Source of the DNA: SW132 sp038150125
Lineage (GTDB): Bacteria > Bacteroidota > Rhodothermia > Balneolales > Balneolaceae
DNA: 64,000 nt
Direction: 5' to 3'
Assembly (NCBI RefSeq): GCF_038150125.1
Contig: NZ_JBBVMF010000025.1
Location: 3,120 to 67,119, forward strand
Below the pieces are notes generated by a model, which saw only the letters and a list, made by a program, of their open reading frames with translations, was not told the DNA's origin and did no database searches. Both the position numbers and the translations under genes were made by a program. Each line of letters starts with the position of its first letter. Position 1 is the first letter of the stretch. This document shows positions 33,999 to 44,595 of the stretch, one piece after another.

Positions 33999-34931
33999 AT
34001 GACTCTTACACAACTTAAATATATTGTTGCAGTCGACAAATATCGACATTTTGCCACGGCGGCAGAAAAAAGTTTTGTCACACAGCCTACGCTCAGCATG
34101 CAAATCCATAAGCTTGAAGACGAGCTCAACGTCGTATTGTTCGATCGGTCGAAATCTCCGGTAGTTCCAACAGAAATAGGTGAAAAAGTATTGGAGCAGG
34201 CGCGCATCATCCTGCAGGATGCCCGCCGAATTACAGATATCGTTCAGTACCAGGAGACGTCACTCAGCGGCACATTCCGGGTTGGCGTCATTCCAACGGT
34301 AGCTCCTTATCTTGTACCTCGCTTTTTGCATGCATTCCTGACGGATTACCCCGATGTAGAGCTTGTATTCGAAGAGGCCCTCACCAATGATGTCATCGAG
34401 GGACTTGAAAACGACGAGCTTGATGCGGGTATCATTGCAACTCCCGTAAAAGCTGCTCATATCTACACAGAAGATCTTTACGTTGAACCTTTTGCAGGTT
34501 ATTTATCCACCAGCCACCCGCTTGTGCAGAAAGAAAAGCTTACGGTTGATGATCTCGATCAAACTAATATCTGGCTTTTAAATGAGGGACATTGCTTTCG
34601 GGATCAGACTGTGAAAATCTGTAAGGAATCAGCAAAAAAGAGTAATTCTGCCATTGAGTTTCGAAGCGGCAATCTGGAAACTCTCAAGAAGCTGGTGGAA
34701 CAAAATTACGGCATGACGCTCCTGCCCTGGACCGCCACTCAGCATTTCGATGGCAACTGTTCAAATGCTGTGCTTAAAGATTTCGAAGAGCCGGTTCCCT
34801 CTCGGAAAGTGCGCCTGGCCTATGGCCGGAAGCATCTTAAACAAAGCATTCTCAAAGCGTTCCGAGAGTCTATTATGGCGTCTGTGCCAGAGGAGCTGAT
34901 GAAAACCGATCAGAGAATGGTCATTGAATAA
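33999..34931 (+). CDS. oxyR: Hydrogen peroxide sensor, LysR-type regulator OxyR
   Basis: 310 residues. The N-terminal helix-turn-helix (TLTQLKYIVAVDKYRHFATA..SMQIHKLEDEL) is followed by a ligand-binding domain that carries the redox pair: C199 in NEGHCFRDQ and C208 in KICKES, exactly nine residues apart as in enterobacterial OxyR. Oxidation of this pair by peroxide is known to switch the regulator on. No catalase or peroxiredoxin gene is adjacent, so its targets lie elsewhere. A REP-like repeat lies about 85 bp upstream. Confidence 0.96.
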   Translation: MTLTQLKYIVAVDKYRHFATAAEKSFVTQPTLSMQIHKLEDELNVVLFDRSKSPVVPTEIGEKVLEQARIILQDARRITDIVQYQETSLSGTFRVGVIPTVAPYLVPRFLHAFLTDYPDVELVFEEALTNDVIEGLENDELDAGIIATPVKAAHIYTEDLYVEPFAGYLSTSHPLVQKEKLTVDDLDQTNIWLLNEGHCFRDQTVKICKESAKKSNSAIEFRSGNLETLKKLVEQNYGMTLLPWTATQHFDGNCSNAVLKDFEEPVPSRKVRLAYGRKHLKQSILKAFRESIMASVPEELMKTDQRMVIE

Positions 34932-34961
34932 TCTCTATTCATTTTAAAACAGAGTGTATTT

Positions 34962-35393
34962 ATGCTCACCTCCTTTTCGGTTCAGTGGTTTACCGCTTAT
35001 TATGTTTCACTGGGCACCCTGCTTATTGGCTATGGCATTTATTTGATTGTGAAACGGCATCAGATGGCAGATTATTTGCATGATGTTGCCTCAACTTACG
35101 ATGAGCCGCCACAGGCATTTAAATCTGTGCTTAAATATTTACTGCTCTTTACACTCCCCGGTTTGATTCTCTCCTTTTTCCCATTTTCCTGGATTGAACT
35201 CATCTTCACCATATGGAGCCTTATCATCATTTATACTGTGGGGCAGATGCTGTTACAGTGGCCTGTGGTGTCACAACAAATTTTGGCTTCTAAAAGTAGT
35301 CTCCACAAAAAAATCCGGTTCGCAGGAATCAATATGGTTTCTATAGGCGTTGTATTGTTTCTGTTATGCTTTATACTGATTTCTAAATACTGA
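34962..35393 (+). CDS. Small membrane protein, unknown function
   Basis: 143 residues with about four hydrophobic segments (near residues 13-29, 57-73, 78-94 and 122-140). A short charged loop with RHQMADYLHDVAS lies between the first and second. It begins 30 bp after oxyR and ends 6 bp before the exonuclease gene, so it may be in one transcript with both. I recognise no domain. Confidence 0.65.
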   Translation: MLTSFSVQWFTAYYVSLGTLLIGYGIYLIVKRHQMADYLHDVASTYDEPPQAFKSVLKYLLLFTLPGLILSFFPFSWIELIFTIWSLIIIYTVGQMLLQWPVVSQQILASKSSLHKKIRFAGINMVSIGVVLFLLCFILISKY

Positions 35394-35399
35394 TTTTTT

Positions 35400-36383
35400 A
35401 TGCGCCTCAAGAAAGCCGGCTACCAGGGAATTTTTCTTCCTGAACTCGGCATCGCCATGGATGGCACCCACACCGATGCTGAATACACATTTGTTACTCA
35501 CGCCCATGCCGATCACATGCACCGCAATCGATCGGCCTATACTCACGCAAGTAAACCGACGCTTCAATTGATGAAGCTGCGTGGATTTAACGGAAGTTCG
35601 GAAGCTTTGGAATTCGGCCAGCCACTTGAAACAGACCAGTTCTCGGTCACATTATATCCGGCCGGCCATATCCTGGGATCAGCCATGATTTACGTACAGT
35701 CAGATCTTGGATCTCTTCTCTATACAGGTGATTACCGCACACCACCCTCGCCGGCAACGGAAGGGTTTGAAGCACCTCCCCAAGCTGACTACCTGATTAC
35801 AGAGGCCACATTCGGTCTGCCAATTTATCGCTGGAAATCTAATGCACAGCTTGCCGGTGAGGTACAGCAGTTTGCCCGTAAAACACTTGAAGAAAACTAT
35901 ACTCCTGTGTTCCTGGCATATAATCTTGGAAAAGCACAGGAAATAATGCATCTCTGTTCCAGTCTTGATCACCCGATTATGATTCACGGGGCCGGCCATA
36001 AACTCTGTCCGGTGTACGACGACGCAGGAATTGACCTCGGGCCCTATCAAGCCTACGACAGGGACACATGTGAAGGCAAGATCCTTGTTTGCCCGTCATC
36101 GGCTTTATCGGGCGGATTTGCATCTAACGTGAGAAAAAAACGAATTGCATACTGCAGCGGTTGGGCAGCACTTGAATCGCGCCGGACCCAGCTCACCGTC
36201 GATAAACTGATCCCGATATCCGATCACCTCGATTTCTATGAGCTGATTGATTTCTGCGAAAATCTTAATCCAAAAAAAGTCTACATCACACATACCCCAA
36301 ACCCTGATGTGGTGAAACATTTCCTTGATGAGAGAGACATCAACTCGTCATTTTTGAATCTTGAAATGGAAGCCGATGACTAA
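35400..36383 (+). CDS. Ligase-associated DNA exonuclease, metallo-beta-lactamase fold
   Basis: 327 residues of the CPSF-like metallo-beta-lactamase family. The metal motif HAHADH occurs at about residues 34-39 and further ligands in GHILGSAM, YTGDYRT and SDHLDF. In other bacteria this family is found next to an ATP-dependent DNA ligase, sometimes with a Lhr-type helicase and a PdeM phosphoesterase, and acts in DNA repair. Here its end overlaps the ligase start by 8 bp, which fits that role, while the helicase and PdeM genes are absent from the neighbourhood. Confidence 0.9.
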   Translation: MRLKKAGYQGIFLPELGIAMDGTHTDAEYTFVTHAHADHMHRNRSAYTHASKPTLQLMKLRGFNGSSEALEFGQPLETDQFSVTLYPAGHILGSAMIYVQSDLGSLLYTGDYRTPPSPATEGFEAPPQADYLITEATFGLPIYRWKSNAQLAGEVQQFARKTLEENYTPVFLAYNLGKAQEIMHLCSSLDHPIMIHGAGHKLCPVYDDAGIDLGPYQAYDRDTCEGKILVCPSSALSGGFASNVRKKRIAYCSGWAALESRRTQLTVDKLIPISDHLDFYELIDFCENLNPKKVYITHTPNPDVVKHFLDERDINSSFLNLEMEADD

Positions 36384-38100
36384 ATCGACCACTTTTCACG
36401 ACCTTTGCAGCACCATTCAGACGATTCGCGAAACTCGCGGAAGCAACGCCAAAATTTCTACCTGTGCCAGCTATTTATCGAAATTGTCTGATGATGAGCT
36501 TAGCCTGGCAAGCCGCTTCATCGGAGAAGGCGCATTCGAAAATGTAAGCGGGAAACGTGCATCTGTCGGCAGCCGGACATCAGGGCTTGCCGCTGCTGAT
36601 TTTTGTGAAATTGATTACGACCACGTGTTTAAACCATGCCGAACGGCAACAGGCAGCAGTTCCGAAACTATTGAAAAACTCATGTTTGCCACACCGGGAG
36701 CCCGCAGAAAAAGAGAGCCAAGACCATGGTCACTGCCGGAAGTTGAGCAGGTGTTTGAAAATCTTTTTGATGTGTCAGGCCGGGCGGACAAGCAGCAGAT
36801 TCTGCTTAACGCTTGGCGGGAAATGACGCCCGTTGAAATCAAATATTTCATCCGCATGCTGGGGCAAGGTTCTCTTAGAATCGGGTTTGAAACACGATCA
36901 CTGGTTTCGGCCATCGCCAAAGCGTTTGACCACGATTCAGAAACCGTTCGTTATGCCCATATGATTACGGGATCAACCGGCAAAACAGCACTACTGGCAA
37001 AGAAGAACCGGCTTGATGAAGCCACGTTCAAATTATTTCATCCATTATCATTCATGCTCGCATCGCCAATAGAAAGCCGGGCGCTGGAAACGCTTAACGG
37101 CTACATCTGCGAGGAGAAATTCGACGGCATGCGGTGCCAGCTTCATGCGGAGGGCAATCAGGTCAAACTCTTTAGCAGAGACCTGAATGATATCACAACA
37201 TCGTTTCCGGACATTTTATCTGATTTCCGTGAGAAACAGCTGCCTCCCACCGTTTTGGATGGCGAAATTTGTGTATTCAAAGAGAATACTATCCAGCCGT
37301 TTCAGCTGCTGCAGAAGCGCATGGGTGTTAAAAAGCCGGGAAAGAAGATTCTTGAAAAATATCCGGTCATTTTTATCGCTTATGATCTTTTGTATAACGG
37401 ACGTCAGCCTATTTTTGATGAAACTCTCAACGAGCGCCGCGCACAGCTCCGTGATATCTCCGAGACATATAATATACCCATGACTCTACAATTTCCCGTT
37501 GACGACAGGGAGCACCTGCAGGAGTTGTTTGATGAAGCACTGTCGCACGGAAACGAAGGATTGATGCTGAAAAAAGAGGACAGCACCTACGAATATGGTC
37601 AGCGCAGAAAATCTTGGCTAAAGGTGAAAAAACCGGGCGGCACATTCGATACAGTCATGATGTACGCGCACGCCGGAAGCGGAAAGCGCGGGGGCACGTA
37701 TTCTGACTTTACGCTCGGTATTTCGGTAAAAGATGATGAACGCTACGAGGAAGAATTCATCCCGATTGGGAAAGCATACGGCGGCTATACGGATGAGGAG
37801 CTCAAACGAATGAATAAAAAAATAAAAGAGCTTACGGTTGAAAAATATGGACCTACCCTTGGCCTTCTGCCACAACTGGTTATTGAAATTGAGTTCGATG
37901 ACGTACAGGTTAATAAGCGCACCAAAGCCGGCTATACCCTGCGTCTGCCCCGGTTTAAAGCCATTCGATGGGATCTTGGGCCCGATGATGTTGATACGCT
38001 GAAGGATGTGGAGCGGTACTATCAGCAGAAAATTGATGCCGAACGCACAGATCAGTCTGAGAATCCGAGCTTTATTCGTCCGTCCCTAACATCTCAATAG
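36376..38100 (+). CDS. ATP-dependent DNA ligase
   Basis: About 574 residues from the ATG at 36376; an ATG 15 bp upstream lies deeper in the exonuclease gene. The nucleotidyl-transferase motif is EEKFDGMR with the AMP-accepting K248. Motif III-like LDGEICV, EGLMLKKE (motif IV) and KSWLKVKKP (motif V) follow in order. The N-terminal part (about 1-200) is the alpha-helical DNA-binding domain and the C-terminal part an OB fold. It works with the adjacent exonuclease, most likely in DNA break repair. The main replicative NAD-dependent ligase is expected elsewhere. Confidence 0.93.
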   Translation: MTKSTTFHDLCSTIQTIRETRGSNAKISTCASYLSKLSDDELSLASRFIGEGAFENVSGKRASVGSRTSGLAAADFCEIDYDHVFKPCRTATGSSSETIEKLMFATPGARRKREPRPWSLPEVEQVFENLFDVSGRADKQQILLNAWREMTPVEIKYFIRMLGQGSLRIGFETRSLVSAIAKAFDHDSETVRYAHMITGSTGKTALLAKKNRLDEATFKLFHPLSFMLASPIESRALETLNGYICEEKFDGMRCQLHAEGNQVKLFSRDLNDITTSFPDILSDFREKQLPPTVLDGEICVFKENTIQPFQLLQKRMGVKKPGKKILEKYPVIFIAYDLLYNGRQPIFDETLNERRAQLRDISETYNIPMTLQFPVDDREHLQELFDEALSHGNEGLMLKKEDSTYEYGQRRKSWLKVKKPGGTFDTVMMYAHAGSGKRGGTYSDFTLGISVKDDERYEEEFIPIGKAYGGYTDEELKRMNKKIKELTVEKYGPTLGLLPQLVIEIEFDDVQVNKRTKAGYTLRLPRFKAIRWDLGPDDVDTLKDVERYYQQKIDAERTDQSENPSFIRPSLTSQ

Positions 38101-38393
38101 ACCAATAAATGAGTGCTCAATTCTTTAAGCAATTTGCAAAACTCCATCAATCGTCATTCCATGCTCCGGTACTGGATCTCTTAACCAACGTATACTTGTT
38201 TCCTGTCAAAATTTAAAACCAACCGGAATATAGGCGTATAAATTCTGAAATCGGGATTAATTACGTATCATCAGCCTACCGAAAAATTGATTAAATCATA
38301 CTTATTTGAAGTAATCTTCTTAAGATTTATCAGCTTAAGATTTACTCAGTTTTACCGATAACAGTTTTATAGACTCCCTCCCATTTTCTCGCC

Positions 38394-40595
38394 ATGGAAT
38401 TTTCAAAAGCATTGCTTCTTTTTTTTGCCTTATCTGCGCCAGTTTTGCCCCCGGCAATTCAGGCCATTGATATGTCGCAGAAAGACGTTTCTGAAGAGGG
38501 TCCCGGGCAAAATTCCGCCACGCAAGACAGCTCAGAGCTTGATATCATTAAGGCAAATATTGAGAGCTTAATGCGCAGCAACCAGTTATCAAAAGCGTAC
38601 GAATTAAGTCACCAGGGGCTGAAAAAGGCTGAACAGTCTGGTGATACCGGAAGCATTTTTGATATATCCCTCGCACTCGCAGGCCAGTTTCTGGATCGTA
38701 ACATCCCTGATTCAACTATTTACTACTCAAAAAAGGCGCGGGATCTCGCCGATTCAAACGAGAAGCTTAAACAGGCCTTGAATAGTCTCGGCAACGGCCA
38801 CGCCAAAGCTGGACGCAGCATCATCGCCATTGATCTGTATGAGAACGTATTGTCTATTGCAGACAGCCTGGATAATGATCGATACTCTGTTGGTGTGCTC
38901 ATCAATCTTGCAACGGCGTACTCCTCTCAGGGTGACCATAATAAAGGTCTGCAGTATTATTTTGAAGCGCTGGAACGGTCTGAAGAGCTGGGGAATAATG
39001 AATTTATCGCTATTATTACAAATAATTTGGGTGACAAATATAATGAGCTGGAAAACTATGATCAGGCAGAATATTATCTAAACCGTTCAAAAGAGGTAAG
39101 TGAAGCCGAAGGGTTGCAGACAAACTTAGTTCGGGTACTGCTCAATCTCGGCAACACGTACATGGCTACCGAACGATATGATGACGCTGAAGACGCCTAT
39201 TCGAAAGTGTTGAGTTTTCATAAGAAATCCGGCAATGTTACCGGTGAGATACAGGTTATCTACAATCTGGGCATGCTCCATCTTGCAAGAGACAATTATG
39301 GAAAAGCTCGCGATTATCTAAATGAATCTTTTGAGCGCAGCAGAGAGGTGAATATTCTTCCCGGGATGTTTTACAGTACGAATGGGCTGGGTGAGCTCGC
39401 ACTTGAAACAGAAAATATTAATGAAGCCATTGAGCGCTATCAAATGGGGGTGTCTCTCACGGAAGAGACAGATAACCCCTCGATGAAAATCGCCTCCTAT
39501 CATAATATGTACACCGCTTATAAACAAGCCGGCAATGCTTCTGAAGCCCTGGCATGGCTTGAGAAAGGAAATGAGCTGGAAGAAGATATGAGATCACTTG
39601 AAAGTGACCGGCTTCGGGCGCAGTATGAAACCAAGTTCGATCTTCGGCGGTCTGAACAGGAAAAGCAGCTTGTTGAACTCCAGCGAGAACAGCAGCAGGC
39701 ACAGCTCCAGCAGCAGCGATGGATAATTATTTTGGCTCTATCGGGTATAACCATTTTATTGATTGCAGGCTTGATACTGCTCCGCATCAATCAAAAAAGA
39801 AAAAACGCAAATTTGAAGCTTATTGATACCAACCGGCAGCTTAAAGATCTGAATCAAACAGTGCAGGATCAAAAAGAAGAGCTTGAACGCCTCAATAATA
39901 TCAAGACCAAGCTGTTTGCTATTATCGCTCATGATCTCCGTGGACCACTCGGCTCTCTTCAAAGTCTTTTGTACCTGCTTCGCGAACACGATCTTTCTGA
40001 GAAAGAGACGAACGAACTAACCGCCAATCTTGAAAAGAATATGCTTGAAAACTCAAGTATGATGGACAACCTGCTTGGATGGGCTCAATCACAAATGAAT
40101 GGCCTTTCGATAAACAAGCGAGTATTTGATCTGCACCTTGCCGTGCAGTCAGTTCTGGATCAATTTACGCTTCAGCTCGAAACCAAAGGTATAAATCTTG
40201 TCACCGAAGTTCCTGAAAACACCATGATTTACGCGGATTACGACCTGATGAAACTTGTACTCAGGAACCTGATCGCAAATGCCATAAAATTCAGTAATTC
40301 CGGGTCTGCCATCTACATTAAATCTGAAAAATCAGGCAACGGAATGTATAAAGTTGCCATTGAAGACCATGGAATAGGAATTCCCGAGAAAGACCGGGCA
40401 AAAATATTTTCTGATGAACATTTTACAAGTACGGGCACCAATAAAGAGAAAGGCAGCGGCCTTGGCCTGAACCTCTGTAAGGAGTATGTTGAGAAACATG
40501 GCGGTTCAATTTGGTTCAATACAGAAGTTAACGAAGGCACCACATTCTACTTCACTATCGATGCCGCTGAAGAACAAGAGCTTATTAACGCCTGA
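38394..40595 (+). CDS. TPR-containing sensor histidine kinase
   Basis: 733 residues. Signal peptide (about 1-24), then tetratricopeptide repeats over roughly residues 45-410, a coiled coil rich in Gln/Glu, one transmembrane helix (about 447-465), a HisKA dimerisation domain with H513 in IAHDLRGPLG, and a HATPase domain with N-box LIANAIKFSNSG, EDHGIGIPEKD and GSGLGLNL. The periplasmic TPR array is the likely sensor part. No response regulator is adjacent, so the partner is unknown. The 293-bp region upstream holds no gene that I can see. Confidence 0.95.
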   Translation: MEFSKALLLFFALSAPVLPPAIQAIDMSQKDVSEEGPGQNSATQDSSELDIIKANIESLMRSNQLSKAYELSHQGLKKAEQSGDTGSIFDISLALAGQFLDRNIPDSTIYYSKKARDLADSNEKLKQALNSLGNGHAKAGRSIIAIDLYENVLSIADSLDNDRYSVGVLINLATAYSSQGDHNKGLQYYFEALERSEELGNNEFIAIITNNLGDKYNELENYDQAEYYLNRSKEVSEAEGLQTNLVRVLLNLGNTYMATERYDDAEDAYSKVLSFHKKSGNVTGEIQVIYNLGMLHLARDNYGKARDYLNESFERSREVNILPGMFYSTNGLGELALETENINEAIERYQMGVSLTEETDNPSMKIASYHNMYTAYKQAGNASEALAWLEKGNELEEDMRSLESDRLRAQYETKFDLRRSEQEKQLVELQREQQQAQLQQQRWIIILALSGITILLIAGLILLRINQKRKNANLKLIDTNRQLKDLNQTVQDQKEELERLNNIKTKLFAIIAHDLRGPLGSLQSLLYLLREHDLSEKETNELTANLEKNMLENSSMMDNLLGWAQSQMNGLSINKRVFDLHLAVQSVLDQFTLQLETKGINLVTEVPENTMIYADYDLMKLVLRNLIANAIKFSNSGSAIYIKSEKSGNGMYKVAIEDHGIGIPEKDRAKIFSDEHFTSTGTNKEKGSGLGLNLCKEYVEKHGGSIWFNTEVNEGTTFYFTIDAAEEQELINA

Positions 40596-40874
40596 CTTTA
40601 GAATATTCTTTCCAAAGCTGACTTAAAATCACATCCTTCAAACGGTAGACTTTAGCTGATTTTAACACAACTAAATTACCAGATTCTATCTGATCTGAAT
40701 AGATGTCAGCCTCCATACAATACTGAACTTCTTTTTTTGTATTTTATGGCATCAATTTTCGCGCAAGTCATCCGGTACCGCTCATTCAGGATTACACACC
40801 TGGCCTGAGACTACCATTATTTTCATTTACCGGCTGATTTTGTTGAACTATATCGCACCATAGTAAACGTCTGT

Positions 40875-43589
40875 ATGTCTTTTAAATCCATCCGATTACT
40901 GCTTATTATATTAGTACCTCTCGTTCTTCTGTCTATTTCCTCGAGCTGGATTTTAGAATGGCTTTGGCTTTCAGAACTTGGCTATTCTCAATTATTTGTG
41001 ACACTGCGAACCACGCAGATCATTTTAATTACAGCCGCTTCGCTGGTAATAGGCGGCTACCTGATTCCAAATTTCCGGTATCTTGCCGGTCAGCTCCAGC
41101 GTATCTCGTTTAGCGGTACACCGCTCCAGGGATTAAATATCGACATACAGAGTTCTGAGCAACAAAAACGTATCAAACAGTTTTTCACCCTCGGGGCTAT
41201 TGTAATTACGGCAATGTTTGCATTCGGCTTTTATATCCGATGGGATGAATCACTCCAATTTATCTGGAACGAACCCTTTGGAGAGATTGACCCTTTGTTT
41301 GGCAAAGACATCGGGTTTTATATTTTCCAGCTGCCCTTTCTGGAGCTCCTCCAGTCATCTCTGGTTATACTCACGTTTTTAACGACGGCCATTCTCGCTA
41401 TCGTTTATCTATTTACGGGTTTACTTGGTTTTCAACCCGGTAAAAGCTTCTCGGCTTCCAAATCCGTTCTGAATCATCTGTCAATTAATGGCGGGCTCTG
41501 GCTGCTGTTTCTTTCATGGGGATTTTACCTTGATCGCTACGGACTGCTGCTAAAACCCGGGGGCATTGTTTTTGGTGCTACCTATACAGATGTTGTCATT
41601 GAACTTCCCGCATTATGGATTCTTTTATTCATTTCCCTGGCGCTTTCAATAATGGTGATTGCCAGCCGCTGGATCTCTTTTGGAAAAGTTCTTCCGGGAG
41701 TTGCCATTCTTGGTGTTCTGGTATTCGCCGGCGGTCGTGTTGTCCTTCCCGGTATGGTTCAAAATTTCAGCGTCAATCCCAACGAACTTGAGCTTGAAAG
41801 GCCACATCTTGAAAAAAATATTGAGATGACCCGTCTCGCGTTCGGTATCAACAATGTCAGGGAAGTTGAGTACCAGGCCGATGATACGCTTGATATTGAA
41901 GATATTCGCAATAACCAGGATGCCGTTGATAACATCCGGCTTTGGGATCCGCGCCTTCTTATTCAAACATACAAGCAGCTTCAGGAGATTCGGTCGTATT
42001 ATGAATTTTACTCAGTTGACAATGACCGCTACATGATCGACGGACAAATGACACAGGTGATGCTTTCAGCTCGGGAGATTGCCCGTACACTACCCAGTCA
42101 GTCGGATACCTGGGTAAACAGGCATCTGCAATATACACACGGATTCGGTCTCACCATGAGCCCGGTCACGGAAATTACCCGACAAGGTGAACCTGAACTG
42201 GTTATCCGCGATCTCCCTCCTATTTACGACTATCCCGAACTCAGTGTCGACAATCCTGCTATATATTATGGTGAGAATAGCACCGGATACTATATTGTAA
42301 ATTCGGGCGTGGAAGAACTTCATTATCCTGCTGGTGATGATAACGTATATATTAACTACTCAGGACAGGGCGGCATTCAGTTTAGCAGCTTTTTTCGGAA
42401 GCTACTGTTTGCATGGGAGCTTGGTGATATTAACTTTCTGCTGTCCGACTATATTCTTGATGAAAGCCGGCTTCAAATCTGGCGTAGTGTGCAGGAAAGA
42501 GTACGTAAAATCACTCCGTTTCTCAAGCTCGATAGTGATCCCTACCTGGTTAAACTCTCTGGCAAACTATATTGGATTCAGGACGCTTACACAACGTCGT
42601 CGTTTTTTCCTTACTCAGAAAGCTACCAAGGCCTTAATTATATCAGGAATTCTGTCAAAATTGTAATTGATGCTTATGAAGGCTCTGTAGACTATTACAA
42701 AGTTGATGACAACGACCCTATATTAAATGTATATGAGTCTATATTTCCCGACCTTCTCAAACCCATTTCGGACATGCCGGAAGGACTCATAAATCACCTT
42801 AGATACCCGCAGGATCTCTTTGAAATTCAGATAGAGCTCTTTAATCGCTATCACATGACTCAGCCACAGGTATTCTATAACCAGGAAGACCTTTGGACAC
42901 GCCCAAATGAAAAATACGGTGGACAGCGGATTTTGATGGAGCCTTACTATGTTCTGGCGCGGCTTCCTGGGGAAGATAAGCTTGAATTTATGCAGATCAG
43001 CCCGCTCACGCCCGAAAATCGTGATAATATGATTGCGTGGCTGGCAGCAAAATCAGACCCTGAAAACTATGGTGAACTTGTAGCTTTCAAACTTCCAAAA
43101 GACCGGCTGATATACGGGCCTGCTCAGATTGAGGCCCGCATCGATCAGGATCCCGAAATTTCGCGGCAAATTGCCCTTTGGGACCAAAGAGGCTCCCGGG
43201 TTATTCGGGGTAACCTGGTTGTAATTCCCATTGAAAACTCATTTATGTATGTTGAGCCCGTGTTTCTTCTTGCCGAAGGTGTCGACATTCCTCAGCTTCA
43301 GCGGGTGATTGTAGCGATTGGCGACGATATTTCAATGCAGCCAACCATTGGCGGAGCCATACTGGATCTCTATGGTGAACGTGCCGGTTTTGAAGCCCAA
43401 AGAATTGCTGCTCAGGCTACCGATCCCGAAGTAACACCAGAGACCCTTGCGATTCAGCAGGATCTTGAATCAGAAGAACTTCAGGAGCTGCGCGGACTTT
43501 GGGAAGACATGCGTAACGCTCTTCAGGAAGGCAATTGGGTGCGTTATGGTGAGATTCTCGCAGATATCGATGATTTGCTGGGAAGCTAA
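40875..43589 (+). CDS. UPF0182 family membrane protein
   Basis: 904 residues with seven or so transmembrane helices in the first 320 residues and a large soluble region after. The family signature features FWLW-like N-terminus (SSWILEWLWLSELGYSQLF), then NPNELELERPHLEKNIEMTR, TYKQLQEIRSYYEFYSVDNDRY and IPQLQRVIVAIGD, are all present. An acidic C-terminal tail ends the protein. Function is unknown. The gene has its own 279-bp upstream region and ends 34 bp from a convergent NUDIX gene. Confidence 0.93.
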   Translation: MSFKSIRLLLIILVPLVLLSISSSWILEWLWLSELGYSQLFVTLRTTQIILITAASLVIGGYLIPNFRYLAGQLQRISFSGTPLQGLNIDIQSSEQQKRIKQFFTLGAIVITAMFAFGFYIRWDESLQFIWNEPFGEIDPLFGKDIGFYIFQLPFLELLQSSLVILTFLTTAILAIVYLFTGLLGFQPGKSFSASKSVLNHLSINGGLWLLFLSWGFYLDRYGLLLKPGGIVFGATYTDVVIELPALWILLFISLALSIMVIASRWISFGKVLPGVAILGVLVFAGGRVVLPGMVQNFSVNPNELELERPHLEKNIEMTRLAFGINNVREVEYQADDTLDIEDIRNNQDAVDNIRLWDPRLLIQTYKQLQEIRSYYEFYSVDNDRYMIDGQMTQVMLSAREIARTLPSQSDTWVNRHLQYTHGFGLTMSPVTEITRQGEPELVIRDLPPIYDYPELSVDNPAIYYGENSTGYYIVNSGVEELHYPAGDDNVYINYSGQGGIQFSSFFRKLLFAWELGDINFLLSDYILDESRLQIWRSVQERVRKITPFLKLDSDPYLVKLSGKLYWIQDAYTTSSFFPYSESYQGLNYIRNSVKIVIDAYEGSVDYYKVDDNDPILNVYESIFPDLLKPISDMPEGLINHLRYPQDLFEIQIELFNRYHMTQPQVFYNQEDLWTRPNEKYGGQRILMEPYYVLARLPGEDKLEFMQISPLTPENRDNMIAWLAAKSDPENYGELVAFKLPKDRLIYGPAQIEARIDQDPEISRQIALWDQRGSRVIRGNLVVIPIENSFMYVEPVFLLAEGVDIPQLQRVIVAIGDDISMQPTIGGAILDLYGERAGFEAQRIAAQATDPEVTPETLAIQQDLESEELQELRGLWEDMRNALQEGNWVRYGEILADIDDLLGS

Positions 43590-43623
43590 GCAGATCAAGC
43601 TTTCAGATCGGCAGTGAGTGGGA

Positions 43624-44085
43624 CTAAATATCAATTACCCCGAGGTTATCCCGGTTGTTAATAAAACGACGGATAACCGCTTCCAGGTTTTGAAACCCCA
43701 CTTTTTCCATAGCTTTTTTAACCGGCACCCATTTCACATCTGTGATACCTTCTGCTTTCTGAGGCTTGAAATTCTCAACGGTTTCAGCCAGATGCATCAA
43801 GAACCAGAAGGTTTCTTTTTCAACCGGTTGTCCTTTAAGAGTATAGGTATGGCGCGTTGACCCAAGATCGGCCAGGATGTCAGCCCGGCTCGACAGGCCA
43901 ATCTCTTCACTGACTTCTCGGGTAGCGCACTCCGGGATGCTTTCGCCTTTTTCAAGTTTCCCTTTAGGCAGATCCCAAACACCATTTCTGAAAATTAAAA
44001 GCGCCTCGTGAGTATCAGAATCTTTAATAAATCGAATAACTAATCCCCCGGCTGCTTTTATTTGAACGGCGTCAGGATTTATCAT
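43624..44085 (-). CDS. NUDIX hydrolase
   Basis: About 153 residues from the ATG at 44085, which overlaps the end of the DUF1844 gene by 14 bp; a start 54 bp further upstream would overlap more. The Nudix box is GKLEKGESIPECATREVSEEIG (key residues G..E and REVSEEIG). Hydrolyses nucleoside diphosphates linked to another moiety; the substrate is open. Probably translationally coupled to the DUF1844 gene upstream. Confidence 0.92.
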   Translation of the reverse strand: MINPDAVQIKAAGGLVIRFIKDSDTHEALLIFRNGVWDLPKGKLEKGESIPECATREVSEEIGLSSRADILADLGSTRHTYTLKGQPVEKETFWFLMHLAETVENFKPQKAEGITDVKWVPVKKAMEKVGFQNLEAVIRRFINNRDNLGVIDI

Positions 44086-44413
44086 CGGCCTCACTACTGT
44101 CACCTTTTGATGAAGTCTCCTTTTTCTTTTCGTCTGCATAGCTCAGACGCAGTTTATTCAATGTCTCGGTAACGTAGTTTGAAATCTCTTTCGGTAAATT
44201 TCCTTTGGTATATTTTTCCAGCATTACAATTGTATCGATGGCAAACTTGGCTGATTTCAAATCCCTTGCAGTTTCACCTGTCTGTGGATTTTCAATTTTC
44301 CCGAGCCCCATCTGTGCAATCTGTTCATGTTGCTGAATGAGCATAACGAATAAAATTTGCTGTTGCTGATCGGAATTTAATTTTTCCCCGTCTTGCTTCT
44401 CCTCGTGAGACAT
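44072..44413 (-). CDS. DUF1844 family protein
   Basis: 113 residues. The family core is recognisable: QQQQILFVMLIQQHEQIAQM, LGKIENPQTG, DLKSAKFAIDTIVMLEKYTK and a helical C-terminal end with a Lys/Ser/Asp-rich tail. No function is known. It is the upstream gene of a two-gene unit with NUDIX hydrolase (14-bp overlap) and is divergent from the DUF1015 gene across 182 bp. Confidence 0.88.
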   Translation of the reverse strand: MSHEEKQDGEKLNSDQQQQILFVMLIQQHEQIAQMGLGKIENPQTGETARDLKSAKFAIDTIVMLEKYTKGNLPKEISNYVTETLNKLRLSYADEKKKETSSKGDSSEADDKS

Positions 44414-44595
44414 ATAATTCTAATTTTATTATATTTAATGGTTTATGTGACTAAAAAATGTGATTCTTCGAAATCTTTCTGAAAAAAGTAAAAACCTATA
44501 ACAGATCCTATCAAACCTCAATATACAATACGTGGTTGTAGGAAAGGTTTTGTATACTTGAACTGAACTAAAAATACAAAATATCAGACTTAATC

